A DNA stretch of 64,000 nucleotides, from positions 356,486 to 420,485 of the forward strand of contig CBDDFV010000002.1 in assembly GCA_965227335.1 (NCBI GenBank), written 5' to 3'. Every line of letters begins with the position of its first letter. Position 1 is the first letter of the stretch. Positions 34,170-43,039 of the stretch are shown here, in pieces. The notes beneath the pieces were generated by a model that searched no databases, had not been told where the DNA came from, and saw nothing but the letters and a program-made list of their open reading frames with translations. The translations under genes and the position numbers were made by a program. The DNA is from CBDDFV01 sp965227335 (GTDB taxonomy: Bacteria > Planctomycetota > Phycisphaerae > Phycisphaerales > SM1A02).

Positions 34170-37100
34170 TCACTCGCGTTCGAGCAGGAACGCCAGCAGA
34201 TCGCGCACCTCATCGGGGTTGAGCGGATCGAGCAGGCGGGCCTGCATCGGCGACACGTCCGAGCGTCGCTCGCTGATGATGCGGGCGGGCTCGATGTCGA
34301 CCAGGAAGTCGGGCGCGAGCAGCGTCGGCATGACGCGGATGAGGTCGTCGTCGCGTGTGATCACCCGTCCGACCACGATCCGATCGTCGTCGAGCAGGAA
34401 CTCGGTCATCTCGTACTGGTCCGAAATCACGCGGCTTGGTTCGACGATCGCCTCGACGACGTCGCGAACGGTGAATCGCGTGCCGAGGGCGGTGAGGTCC
34501 GGACCGCCCGCCGCCCCCCACTCCCCGACCCGGTGACACCGCGCGCACATCGTCGCCTCGAACATGCGCTGGCCGTTCTCGAGGTCGCGCCCCGCAAGCC
34601 CGCGGCCGGCAAGTTCGAGCACGCCCTCGACCGTCCACGCCCGCCCGGGGCCTTCGGGCACGGGCAGCGACGGATCGGGCGGGGCGGGCGCGGCGTACCG
34701 GTCGCGCTCCGGCTCCGGAACGGCGGCGAGGGCGTTGGCCCGCACCTGGTCGACGAAGCCGGTGTAGCTCAGGCCGCCCCGCCGGCGTTGCGCCGCGTTG
34801 AACCAGTCGAAGTACCGCGCCCGCAGCTCCGGCGTCCAGCCGCTCTCCATCCGGCTGATCGCGTGAGCGAGACGCAACTGGCCGCCGTCGCCGCGTTGTC
34901 CGGCCATCGCGCGGATCGGCTCTCCGTACCGATCATTCCGCGCGATGAGCGCGGCGTCACCCGGACCCGATTCAATCGTCGACCGTTCGAGCAGCGGCAG
35001 GGTGCGGGCGACGACGACGGGTTCGTCGAGATGAACGAGCAGGTCGCAGAGCGGGCCGTCAAGCGTGGGGTCGCCGGTCGGATACGCCGCCCGCAGTCGC
35101 GGCGCGAGCGAGCCCCGCTCCGCATCGTCGACCTCGTGGCGAATCAGGAGCAGCGTCCAGGCGCGAAGCCAGGCCCGCCGGTCGCGCTCGTCAAGGTCGT
35201 CCCAGACAAAGCCGGCGAGCGCGGCGGCGCACGCGGACGCATCCGTATCCGGGCGACGGGCCAGGGCGAGCAGGGCGGCAAGCCGCGTGCGCCCGTCTGG
35301 TTCACCGTCGAGACGGGCGGCGATGGCGGACGCGGGCTGGAACTCGAGGGCGATTCGCGCGGCGTGGGCGACGAAGATGTCGTCGTGTCCGAGAGCGGGC
35401 CACGCGGCGTCGATGACGGCGTCGCCGACCTCACCCTGGAGCGATTCGAGGGTGCGACGCAGCTGCGCCGCGGCGTTGAGCGTCACCGGTGCGACGGGCT
35501 TCGGATCCGGCGTTTCCGCCCGCACGCGGTAGACCGCGGACGGCGTGCCCCGCCCGCCGATCACGAAGTAGAGCCCGCCATCGACGGGGTTGGCGGCGAC
35601 ATCGGCGATGGGAAGCGGACGTCCGGTGACGAACGGTCGCGCCGTCGCGCGGTACGTCGCACCGACGGGTTCGAGATCGACGGCGTAGATGGTGCCGAAC
35701 GTCCAGTCGCAGGCGAAGAGGGCGCGGCGGTACGGGTCGGGGAAGTGGGTCTCGGTTCCGAAGCAGACGCCGGTGGGCGATCCCGGTCCGATGTCGAGGA
35801 TGGCGGGGAGGCTTTCGGGCGAGTGCGCCGGCCACTTGCCGGATCCGGATCGCCAGCCGAAGTCGACGCCGGAGACGACATGATTGAGACGGGTCGGGCG
35901 GTACCACGACGCGCCCATGTCCCACTCCATGTCGGCGTCGTAGGTGAAGAGATCGCCCGCCGCGTTGAACGCGATGTCGTAGGTGTTGCGGAACCCGACG
36001 GCGACAAGCTCCCACGCGGCGCCGTCGCGATCGGTGCGGCAGATCCACCCGCCCGGCGCCTCGATTCCGACCGCGTGTCCGTTCGGATCCCACAGCCGCG
36101 GGAGCAGCTGGTCTTCGCCCCAGTGCGTCGGGACCGTCGAGCCGGCGAGATCCGGCAGCGTGGTGTGGTTGCCGGCGACGATGTACAGGTCGCCGTCCGG
36201 TCCGGGGATGACGGCGTGCGGGCCGTGCTCGCCGCCGGTGTCCAGCCCGCGGAGTCGAATGGTCTCGTCGTACTGGTCGTCGCCGTCGGTGTCGCGGAGT
36301 CGGTAGAGGCCGGGACCTTCGAAGACGTTGGCGGCGACGACGCAGTACAGATCGTTGTCAATCGCGAGCAGCCCCTGGGCGCCGCCGAGTTCCGGGTGGA
36401 TGCGTTCCGGCGTCGCGCCGGGGGCGAATCGATAGAGTCCGGGGCCCTGCGCGCTGGTGATCAGGCGCCCCTGCGGATCGACGGTGATCGCGACCCACGA
36501 GCCTTCGGCGCGGGGGACGGTGTAGACGGGCTCGACGATGAATCCGTCCGCGACCTCGATGCTCCGCTCGACGCCGAGCACCGGGAAGCCGCGCAGTTCG
36601 CCCCAGGGATCGGCGCCGTGCGCGCCGAGTTCGGCGGCGGGCCCGTCGTCGGCCCGCCAGGCGGCGTCGGTGACGATGCGTCCCTGACCGACCTCGAATT
36701 CGAGTTCGATGAGCGCGATGAAGCCGGCCGGGCCGCCGGTGTTGCGGGCGTCGACGTCGATCGTGATCGTGTCGCCGCGCAGCGCGTCCGTGACATCGAC
36801 CTCGACGGGTCGGGTCCATTCGGAGCAGGTGGCGACGACCTCGCCGTTGATTGATACTTCGGCGGCGTTGTCGCACGATGCGATCAGCGTGGCTCGACGC
36901 ACCGGGGCGTCGAGTTCGCCTTCGTAGCGGAGGGTGCACGCGGCGTCGTCGGCGGGATCGGCGGTCGCCCAGATCCACTTCGGCGTCGCGAGGACGGCGG
37001 GACCGCGTTTGCTGACGGCGACGGTCGGCGTCGCGGTCGCCACGGCGGCGACGTTCGCCGCGGACGGGCGAAAGACGCTCCACAGGATGACGATGGTCAG

Positions 37101-37172
37101 AAGCAGCGTGAGCGACGTGAAGACGCCGATGAGTCGGAGCAGGGCGGCGACGCCCGATCGTTCGTGGTCCAT
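34170..37172 (-). CDS. PVC-type haem-binding CxxCH protein
   Basis: 1000 residues from ATG 37172. An N-terminal membrane segment (LIGVFTSLTLLLTIVILWSVF) is followed by a jelly-roll domain (80-170), a beta-propeller of the sorbosone/PQQ dehydrogenase type (PRAEGSWVAITVDPQGRLITS, NHVVSGVDFGWRSGSGKW, YRRALFACDWTFGTIYAV), a HEAT-like helical region, and a C-terminal cytochrome c domain with C876-A-R-C879-H880. This is the architecture of the planctomycete putative membrane-bound dehydrogenases. It likely oxidises a sugar or similar at the outer face of a membrane. It pairs with the sulfatase just downstream. Confidence 0.9.
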   Translation of the reverse strand: MDHERSGVAALLRLIGVFTSLTLLLTIVILWSVFRPSAANVAAVATATPTVAVSKRGPAVLATPKWIWATADPADDAACTLRYEGELDAPVRRATLIASCDNAAEVSINGEVVATCSEWTRPVEVDVTDALRGDTITIDVDARNTGGPAGFIALIELEFEVGQGRIVTDAAWRADDGPAAELGAHGADPWGELRGFPVLGVERSIEVADGFIVEPVYTVPRAEGSWVAITVDPQGRLITSAQGPGLYRFAPGATPERIHPELGGAQGLLAIDNDLYCVVAANVFEGPGLYRLRDTDGDDQYDETIRLRGLDTGGEHGPHAVIPGPDGDLYIVAGNHTTLPDLAGSTVPTHWGEDQLLPRLWDPNGHAVGIEAPGGWICRTDRDGAAWELVAVGFRNTYDIAFNAAGDLFTYDADMEWDMGASWYRPTRLNHVVSGVDFGWRSGSGKWPAHSPESLPAILDIGPGSPTGVCFGTETHFPDPYRRALFACDWTFGTIYAVDLEPVGATYRATARPFVTGRPLPIADVAANPVDGGLYFVIGGRGTPSAVYRVRAETPDPKPVAPVTLNAAAQLRRTLESLQGEVGDAVIDAAWPALGHDDIFVAHAARIALEFQPASAIAARLDGEPDGRTRLAALLALARRPDTDASACAAALAGFVWDDLDERDRRAWLRAWTLLLIRHEVDDAERGSLAPRLRAAYPTGDPTLDGPLCDLLVHLDEPVVVARTLPLLERSTIESGPGDAALIARNDRYGEPIRAMAGQRGDGGQLRLAHAISRMESGWTPELRARYFDWFNAAQRRRGGLSYTGFVDQVRANALAAVPEPERDRYAAPAPPDPSLPVPEGPGRAWTVEGVLELAGRGLAGRDLENGQRMFEATMCARCHRVGEWGAAGGPDLTALGTRFTVRDVVEAIVEPSRVISDQYEMTEFLLDDDRIVVGRVITRDDDLIRVMPTLLAPDFLVDIEPARIISERRSDVSPMQARLLDPLNPDEVRDLLAFLLERE

Positions 37173-37224
37173 GCGTCCAAGATACTCGCTGCGCCGCCGC
37201 GACGGCTGAGGAAACCTTCCCGGA

Positions 37225-40200
37225 TCAGCGTCGACGGACCTCGAGGAGGCGTTGCGCCTCCGCGCGCACGGCGGCGGGCGCGGGGGTCTGATCGACGGCG
37301 GCGGGCGGCTCATCCAGGAGATCCTCCGCGTCCGCCCGCACGATTCTGGCGTTGCGGATCGCGTCGGACGGCGCTTCGGCCTCCCAGTAGCGGATCGACC
37401 GACCGGCGGACAGCAGGGTGTCGCCATCGGGCGTGAACGCGACGTCGAACGCCCAGTCGTTGTGCGCCTGAAGCGTGAGCACGCCCACCCCTTGTCTCGC
37501 ATCCCACAGACGCACGGTCCGGTCGTGACCGATCGAGGCGATCCGCGTCCCGTCCGGACTGAACCTCGCGCTGCGAACGAAGCGTGAATGTCCTGCGAGC
37601 ACGGGACCCGGGGCGAGCGTTGTCGCGTCCCACAGCCGGACGTGACGCCCGCCGGCGCTGACGAGGCGATCGCCGGCGGCGTTGAAGGCGACTCTCCAGA
37701 TTCGTCCGTCCGGCGTCGCGGCGGACGCGATCACCGCCCGGGTGCGGGCGTCGATGAGGGTGATGTTCCCGTTCACATCGCCGACCGCGTAGCGGCGGCC
37801 GGAGGGATCGATCGCGAGCGCGCGAGACGAACCGAAATCGCCGATCACGGTCGGCGCCGCCTGAGCGTCCGCGAACGCCAGGAGACGACCGCCGCGTGTC
37901 AGGACCGCAAAACCCTCGCCGCGCGGATCGACGACCGCGGCCGCCACGGCGGCGCCGATCTCGATGCGTCGGGATTCATCGCGATCGAGATCATGCACCA
38001 TGACTGCGCCGTCGAGGGACGCCGTGATCAGGGCGTCGCCATCGTGGCTGAAACGCACGGTCGTGGCTTCGTTCGCGTGATCGCGGAACACGCGAAGCAG
38101 CCGGCCGGTCGGCTGCTCCCAGAGTCGCACCGTGCCGTTGACGGCGCCGGAGGCGAGCCGGGCGCCGTCGGGGGAGAGGTCGATGGACACGGTTCCCGCG
38201 TGTTCGACGTCTCGGAGTCGGTCGGCGTCGTCGTTCCAGTGCGTCGGCCAGAGCCGCGCGGTGCGGTCGCGGGAGACGGTGGCGAGTCGGGTCCCGTCGG
38301 GAGCGTACGCGACGCCGAAGATCGCGTCGCGATGCCCGCGATGCACGGCTTTCTCGAGGCCGGTCGTCGCGTCCCAGATCCGGAGGCTGCAGTCCTCCGA
38401 TCCCGTCGCGAGTCGGGCGCCGTCCGGTGAGAAATCAATTGCACGCACCCGGTCGGCGTGGCCGGACAGCGTCGTGGCGAGTTGCAGCGAGTCGGCGTCG
38501 AGCAAAAGGACGGGGCCGTCGTGACGTGCGGCCGCGAGGCGGCGGCCGTCCGGCGACAGTGCGAATCCGAGGGAATGCACGCTCCGCCATTCGGGCGCGG
38601 CGGTGTGGACGGCGTGAGATGCGAGCACGGTCCGGGTCTCGCAATCAAGGACGCGGACGACGCAATCGCGTCCGTAGACGTAGAGGCGTGCGCCATCGGG
38701 CGAGAAGGCGACGGACCACGCGCCCCCGCCGTCGGCGATCGGTGCGCTAAGGAGACGCCCGTCGTCGAGCGAACGGATCTCGGTCCGATCGGATCGGGCG
38801 ACGGCGAGGCGTCCGCGGCGCGGCTCAATCGCGAGTTCATTGACGCGGTCGCCGTCGGGATCGTCGACCGCCCAGACGGTCGTCCCGTCGGCGTGCAGGC
38901 GCCGAACGCCGCCGTGGTAATCGCCGATGAAGACTGACGCCCGACTCGGATCGTGGGCGATGCTGCGGGCCTGGAGGTCGTCGTCGACGAGACGCTGCAC
39001 GGACGATGAGTCGACATCGCACGCGAGTCCGCCGTCGGCGGGCCCGGCGAGCAGGAGCGTCTCGCCGTCGGCGGTCCAGACGGCGGCCCAGAGCCAGCCG
39101 TCGGCGCGGACGATCGGATCCGGCCCGACGAGTCGGCGTTCGAGATAGCGATACTCCCAGCCGCGATGCGCGGGATCCGTCCGGGCGAGGAAGCCCGCGG
39201 CGGATCGGAGATCGCCCGCGCGGAGGGCGGACTGGGCGGCGGCGATATGAGCGGCGTACGTGAGAAACGCCGCCGCGTCGCGCTCGCGTTCCGCGAGGAT
39301 GCGATCGTCGACCGAGCGGCGCCAGAAGTCGGCGCTGACGATGGTCGAGGCGACGAGCGTGACGGCGATGAGGAGCAACGCCGCCACGAGCGGCTGGCGC
39401 CGTCCGACGAACTTCGCGGCGACGTAGCCCATGCTTTCGCGTCGGGCGCGGACGGGAAGGCCGGCGAGGTGTCGTTCGAGATCGTCAGCGAGTTCGCGGG
39501 CGGAGCCGTAGCGTCGGTCGGGCTCCTTGCGGAGGGCGAGGAGCACGATGTTGTCGAGATCGCCGCTGAGTCGTCGACGCCGTCGGGCGTCCGGGACGGC
39601 GAGGCTGGGTCGGGTCGGCGTCTCATCGCACACCGCACGCTCGACGGCGGCGGGCGTCATCGTCGTGATGCGGTGCGGGCGGGCGCCGGTGAGCAGCTGA
39701 TAGAGGATGACGCCGAGCGAGTAGACATCGCTGGTGACGCCGACGAGTTCGCCCCGCACCTGTTCCGGGCTGGCGTACTCGGGCGTGAACGGGCGGCGCT
39801 GCATGTCGACGGTGGCGTGGTCGCGTCGATCGGACGACTTGGCGATCCCGAAGTCGAGCAGCACGGGAGATCCGTCGGGACGGACGAGAATGTTGCTCGG
39901 CTTCAGATCACGGTGCACGATCAGGGCGCCGTGGGCGGCCTGGACCGCCGCGCAGACCTCGATGAACAGTCGGAGTCGGGCGGGAACGTCGAGGGCGCGG
40001 CGTTCGCAGAAGCGATCGATCGGTTCGCCGTCGACGTGCTCCATGACGAGGTAGGGTCGGCCGTTGGGCAACGTGCCGCCGTCGTAGATGCGGACGACGC
40101 CGGGGTGGACGAGTCGGGCGAGGACCTGTCGTTCGCGATGGAAACGTCGGATGTGCTCGGTGGTCTGGACGCCGGCCCGCAGCACCTTGATCGCGACCTG

Positions 40201-40521
40201 CTGGTCGAAGGTGCGGTCGGCGCGTTCGGCGAGGTAGACGACGCCCATGCCGCCGGCCCCGAGACGATGGAGGATGCGGTAGGCGCCGACGCTGGTTCCG
40301 GCGGGCAGATCTTCATCGTCGAAGACTTCGGCGTCTTCGAAGGCGGCGCGTTCGATGAACCGGTCGGCGGCGTCATCGGCGTCGAGCAGTCCGCGGACCT
40401 GCGCGTGGAGATCGTCATCGGCCGCGCAGACGGCGCGGAGCGTGCGGGTGCGTTCGCCGGGCGGCAGGTCCGCCACCTGGTCGAAGGCGTGCTCGATTTC
40501 CGCCCATCGTTCAGGCGTCAT
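37225..40521 (-). CDS. Ser/Thr protein kinase with WD40 sensor (sigma-kinase pair 1)
   Basis: 1098 residues from ATG 40521, chosen because MTPERW is the common opening of such kinases and GGATGG lies upstream; ATG 40533 is an alternative. The kinase domain (80-345) has GAGGMG, K112, HRD with D205, and DFG 223-225, so it should be active. A membrane segment (LVAALLLIAVTLVAST, about 380) is followed by a WD40 propeller with repeats such as SPDGARLATGSEDCSLRIWD. The kinase is cytosolic and the propeller probably external. It overlaps the sigma factor gene by 11 bp and precedes the PVC haem gene by 52 bp. Confidence 0.92.
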   Translation of the reverse strand: MTPERWAEIEHAFDQVADLPPGERTRTLRAVCAADDDLHAQVRGLLDADDAADRFIERAAFEDAEVFDDEDLPAGTSVGAYRILHRLGAGGMGVVYLAERADRTFDQQVAIKVLRAGVQTTEHIRRFHRERQVLARLVHPGVVRIYDGGTLPNGRPYLVMEHVDGEPIDRFCERRALDVPARLRLFIEVCAAVQAAHGALIVHRDLKPSNILVRPDGSPVLLDFGIAKSSDRRDHATVDMQRRPFTPEYASPEQVRGELVGVTSDVYSLGVILYQLLTGARPHRITTMTPAAVERAVCDETPTRPSLAVPDARRRRRLSGDLDNIVLLALRKEPDRRYGSARELADDLERHLAGLPVRARRESMGYVAAKFVGRRQPLVAALLLIAVTLVASTIVSADFWRRSVDDRILAERERDAAAFLTYAAHIAAAQSALRAGDLRSAAGFLARTDPAHRGWEYRYLERRLVGPDPIVRADGWLWAAVWTADGETLLLAGPADGGLACDVDSSSVQRLVDDDLQARSIAHDPSRASVFIGDYHGGVRRLHADGTTVWAVDDPDGDRVNELAIEPRRGRLAVARSDRTEIRSLDDGRLLSAPIADGGGAWSVAFSPDGARLYVYGRDCVVRVLDCETRTVLASHAVHTAAPEWRSVHSLGFALSPDGRRLAAARHDGPVLLLDADSLQLATTLSGHADRVRAIDFSPDGARLATGSEDCSLRIWDATTGLEKAVHRGHRDAIFGVAYAPDGTRLATVSRDRTARLWPTHWNDDADRLRDVEHAGTVSIDLSPDGARLASGAVNGTVRLWEQPTGRLLRVFRDHANEATTVRFSHDGDALITASLDGAVMVHDLDRDESRRIEIGAAVAAAVVDPRGEGFAVLTRGGRLLAFADAQAAPTVIGDFGSSRALAIDPSGRRYAVGDVNGNITLIDARTRAVIASAATPDGRIWRVAFNAAGDRLVSAGGRHVRLWDATTLAPGPVLAGHSRFVRSARFSPDGTRIASIGHDRTVRLWDARQGVGVLTLQAHNDWAFDVAFTPDGDTLLSAGRSIRYWEAEAPSDAIRNARIVRADAEDLLDEPPAAVDQTPAPAAVRAEAQRLLEVRRR

Positions 40522-41113
40522 CGGGCGATCCATCCGTGAGGGCCTGGTGCAGCCACGCCTTGGCGAGTCGCCACTGCCGCTTCACCGTGGCGGTTCCGAG
40601 TTCGAGGATGCGGGCGGTGGTCTCGACATCGAGTCCGCCGAAGAAGCGGAGTTCGACGATGCGGGCCTTGACGGGATCGAGGGCCGCGAGTCGGTCGAGG
40701 GCTTCGTTGAGGGCGAGCATCTCGACCGCGGGGTTGTCGGAGACGAGGGCGACGTCGTCGAGGGGGGCGCGTCGCCAGCCGCCGCCCCGCTTCTCCGCCC
40801 CGCGGGCGCGAGCGTGGTCGATGAGGACGCTGCGCATGGCTCGCGCGGCGAGCGAGAAGAACTGGGCCCGGGACGCCCAGCCGGCGTCATCCTGACCGAC
40901 GAGTCGGAGGTACGCCTCGTTGACGAGAGCGGTGGTCTGGAGGGTGTGTCCGGGGCGTTGCTGGCGCATGAGGATGCGGGCGAGATCGCGGAGTTCGCCC
41001 GCGAGCAGATCGTGGAGTCGATTGACCGCGCGTTCGTCGCCGGCCCGGGCCTCGGCCATCAGGGCGGCGACGCCGGCGGCACCGGAGGGGCCGGTCTGGG
41101 GCGACGCATCCAT
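40511..41113 (-). CDS. ECF sigma factor (sigma-kinase pair 1)
   Basis: 200 residues from ATG 41113. It has the sigma2 region (HDLLAGELRDLARILMRQQ..., LVNEAYLRLVG) and sigma4 region (DPVKARIVELRFFGGLDVETTARILELGTATVKRQWRLAKAWL) of the planctomycete ECF group TIGR02999 as I recall it. Such factors are usually encoded with a Ser/Thr kinase, and here the kinase start overlaps the end of this gene by 11 bp. It is divergent from the secreted protein gene at 41240, a likely regulatory target. Confidence 0.9.
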   Translation of the reverse strand: MDASPQTGPSGAAGVAALMAEARAGDERAVNRLHDLLAGELRDLARILMRQQRPGHTLQTTALVNEAYLRLVGQDDAGWASRAQFFSLAARAMRSVLIDHARARGAEKRGGGWRRAPLDDVALVSDNPAVEMLALNEALDRLAALDPVKARIVELRFFGGLDVETTARILELGTATVKRQWRLAKAWLHQALTDGSPDDA

Positions 41114-41200
41114 GGCCCCAAGGTACCCGAGCGACGATCCGAGGAAAAAGTCAAATCGATGATCCCTCATCCGGCGGGTTCACGTCTGTTCCTGCACGCG

Positions 41201-41223
41201 GGGGACTCCCCTTCCGCTCAACC
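41201..41223 (+). repeat. Left arm of an inverted repeat flanking the secreted protein gene
   Basis: The arm is GGGGACTCCCC followed by T and TCCGCTCAACC. Its reverse complement, lacking one T, recurs at 42818-42839. The first 11 bases are themselves a near-palindrome (5-bp arms). The arm lies in the leader just before the Shine-Dalgarno sequence of the gene at 41240. Confidence 0.75.
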
Positions 41224-41239
41224 ACCGGAGAAACCACCG

Positions 41240-42823
41240 ATGTTCACCACGCGAAACGCCATCACCACGCTTGTCGCCGGTCTCATGGGGGTCGGCACGG
41301 CCCACGCCACCGAGATCAAGTACTGGGTCGCCTCGCCGGGCGGCGATTTTCACGACGGATCCAACTGGAGCGATTCCCTCGGCGGGCCGGGCGGGGCGGG
41401 GGCCCCGCTCGCGACCGACAAGGCGCGGGTGCAGGCCGCGGCGGGCGAGTCATTCGCGGTGACGCTCGACGCCTCGACGGCGCCGCTGTTCGAGCTTCGG
41501 CTCTCGGGCCCGGGCGCCGCCTCGCTGACGATGAGCGATCACGTGATCACGGCGGACACGGTCTGGATCAGCGGCGGCCCCGGCGGATCGAGCGTGCTCG
41601 ACATCTCCGGCGGCATGATCAACGCGACCGACGTCTTCCGGGCCGGGTCCGCGCTCGCCACCGGCGTGATCAACCTCAGCGGCGACGGCGAGATCAACAC
41701 CGACGCGGGCTACCTCGGGTACGACGGTCTCGGCGAGATGCACCAGAGCGGCGGCGGGTTCTTCACCGAGTCCGGTCTCGATCTTGGCACGTCGGGCGAC
41801 GGCTTCGGTCACTACGAGATCAGCGACGGCGTGCTCGATGTGAGCGGCGGCCTGCGGGTCGGCGGCGGCGGGGACGGCCTGTTCCACCAGACGGGCGGCC
41901 TGGTCATGACGGGCTGGTTGATCACGTCGACGGTCGGCGAAGGCGAGGTGCTGATCGACGGCGGCGTCTTCGAGGCGGGGTCCGTGACGCTCGGCTTCGG
42001 GAGCCACGGCGAACTCGTGCAGAGCGGCGGGGAGATGACCGTGCTCGGCAACCTGCGGCTGACCAACAGTCTCGGCTCGACCGCCAACTGGACGATGACG
42101 GGCGGCGTGCTGAACGCGGCGACGGTGATCATCTCGGGCAACGGACCGTCGCTGATGCAGTTCGTCGACGGCGTCGCGACGGCGGACATCGTCAAGGTCT
42201 TCGACGGCGATGACGACGGCGCCGACCTCATCGTGGCGGGGGGATCGCTCGCCACGGACGTCGTCGAGAACAAGGGTACGATCGGGTTCAGTTTCGGGAC
42301 GTTTCAGGTCGGCGCGTTCGAGAATCTGGCGGGCGGCGTGCTGTACGCCTCGCGGTACTCGGATCTCGAGATCGGCGGCGACGCGACCTTCGACGCCGAC
42401 GGCCGCGTCGTGTACGCCATCGGGGAGCCGGTGCAGACCGGGGACATTCTCGTCGACGGCGTGGCGACGCTGGGCGGCACGCTTGAGGTCTTCACGTTCG
42501 GCGGGTACACCGCGGCGGCGGGCGACGAGTTCGCGATCCTGGTCGCGAACGAGATCGCGGGGGCGTTCGACGCCGTGGAACTCCCCGTGCTGGCGGGGGA
42601 TCTCTCCTGGGCCCTGGACATCGACGCGACGTCCGTGATGCTGCGTGTCGTCGAGCCGCCGGCGCCCGGCGATCTGGACGGCGACGGCGTCGTCGACGCG
42701 GCGGACCTCAGCGGTCTGCTCGCGGGGTGGGGCGTCTGCGACGGCGCCTGTCCCGCGGATCTCAACAACGACGGCGTGGTCGACGCCGGCGATCTCTCCG
42801 TCCTGCTCGCCAACTGGGGTTGA
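41240..42823 (+). CDS. Secreted autotransporter-like repeat protein with dockerin tail
   Basis: 527 residues. ATG 41240 follows CGGAG. A signal peptide (ends GTAHAT, residue 22) is followed by an opening typical of passenger beta-helix proteins (YWVASPGGDFHDGSNWSD) and many short Gly-rich beta-helix turns (LFHQTGGLVMTG, LVQSGGEMTVLGNLRLTN, WTMTGGVLNAATVIISG). The C-terminus has two EF-hand-like dockerin repeats (GDLDGDGVVDAADLS; ADLNNDGVVDAGDLS) ending LLANWG. The gene is bracketed by a 22/23-bp inverted repeat that includes its stop codon, and faces the pair 1 sigma factor gene. Extracellular adhesin or structural role is inferred. Confidence 0.85.
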   Translation: MFTTRNAITTLVAGLMGVGTAHATEIKYWVASPGGDFHDGSNWSDSLGGPGGAGAPLATDKARVQAAAGESFAVTLDASTAPLFELRLSGPGAASLTMSDHVITADTVWISGGPGGSSVLDISGGMINATDVFRAGSALATGVINLSGDGEINTDAGYLGYDGLGEMHQSGGGFFTESGLDLGTSGDGFGHYEISDGVLDVSGGLRVGGGGDGLFHQTGGLVMTGWLITSTVGEGEVLIDGGVFEAGSVTLGFGSHGELVQSGGEMTVLGNLRLTNSLGSTANWTMTGGVLNAATVIISGNGPSLMQFVDGVATADIVKVFDGDDDGADLIVAGGSLATDVVENKGTIGFSFGTFQVGAFENLAGGVLYASRYSDLEIGGDATFDADGRVVYAIGEPVQTGDILVDGVATLGGTLEVFTFGGYTAAAGDEFAILVANEIAGAFDAVELPVLAGDLSWALDIDATSVMLRVVEPPAPGDLDGDGVVDAADLSGLLAGWGVCDGACPADLNNDGVVDAGDLSVLLANWG

Positions 42824-42839
42824 GCGGAGGGGAGTCCCC
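42818..42839 (-). repeat. Right arm of the inverted repeat
   Basis: Read on the minus strand this is GGGGACTCCCC then TCCGCTCAACC, identical to the left arm except for one missing T. It begins in the last codon and contains the TGA stop of the secreted protein gene. Confidence 0.75.
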
Positions 42840-42865
42840 GTCGGCGCCATTGCGACGGGGAGATC

Positions 42866-42894
42866 GAGAAGCCCGGCTTCGGCCGGGCTTTCTC
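42866..42894 (+). terminator. Rho-independent terminator
   Basis: AGCCCGGC (42870-42877), TTCG tetraloop, GCCGGGCT (42882-42889), then TTCTC. Flanking GAGA/TTCTC extends the stem. It follows the secreted protein gene by about 45 bases and precedes the type II secretion operon. Confidence 0.75.
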
Positions 42895-43039
42895 ATGCGC
42901 CGGCCTCACGTCGATGGGAGCGGACATCGGCGGCGCGCCGACTTTTCCGACCGAAATCCCCATTCGATCCTCGACATTCTGAAAACGGCGATCACACTGC
43001 ACTCCGGACTCGGGGGATTCTCTGGCCACAGGGGCCATC

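Noticed and set aside
34032..36854. 940-codon plus-strand frame
   Set aside because: Antisense to the PVC haem protein, which has clear CxxCH and propeller motifs.
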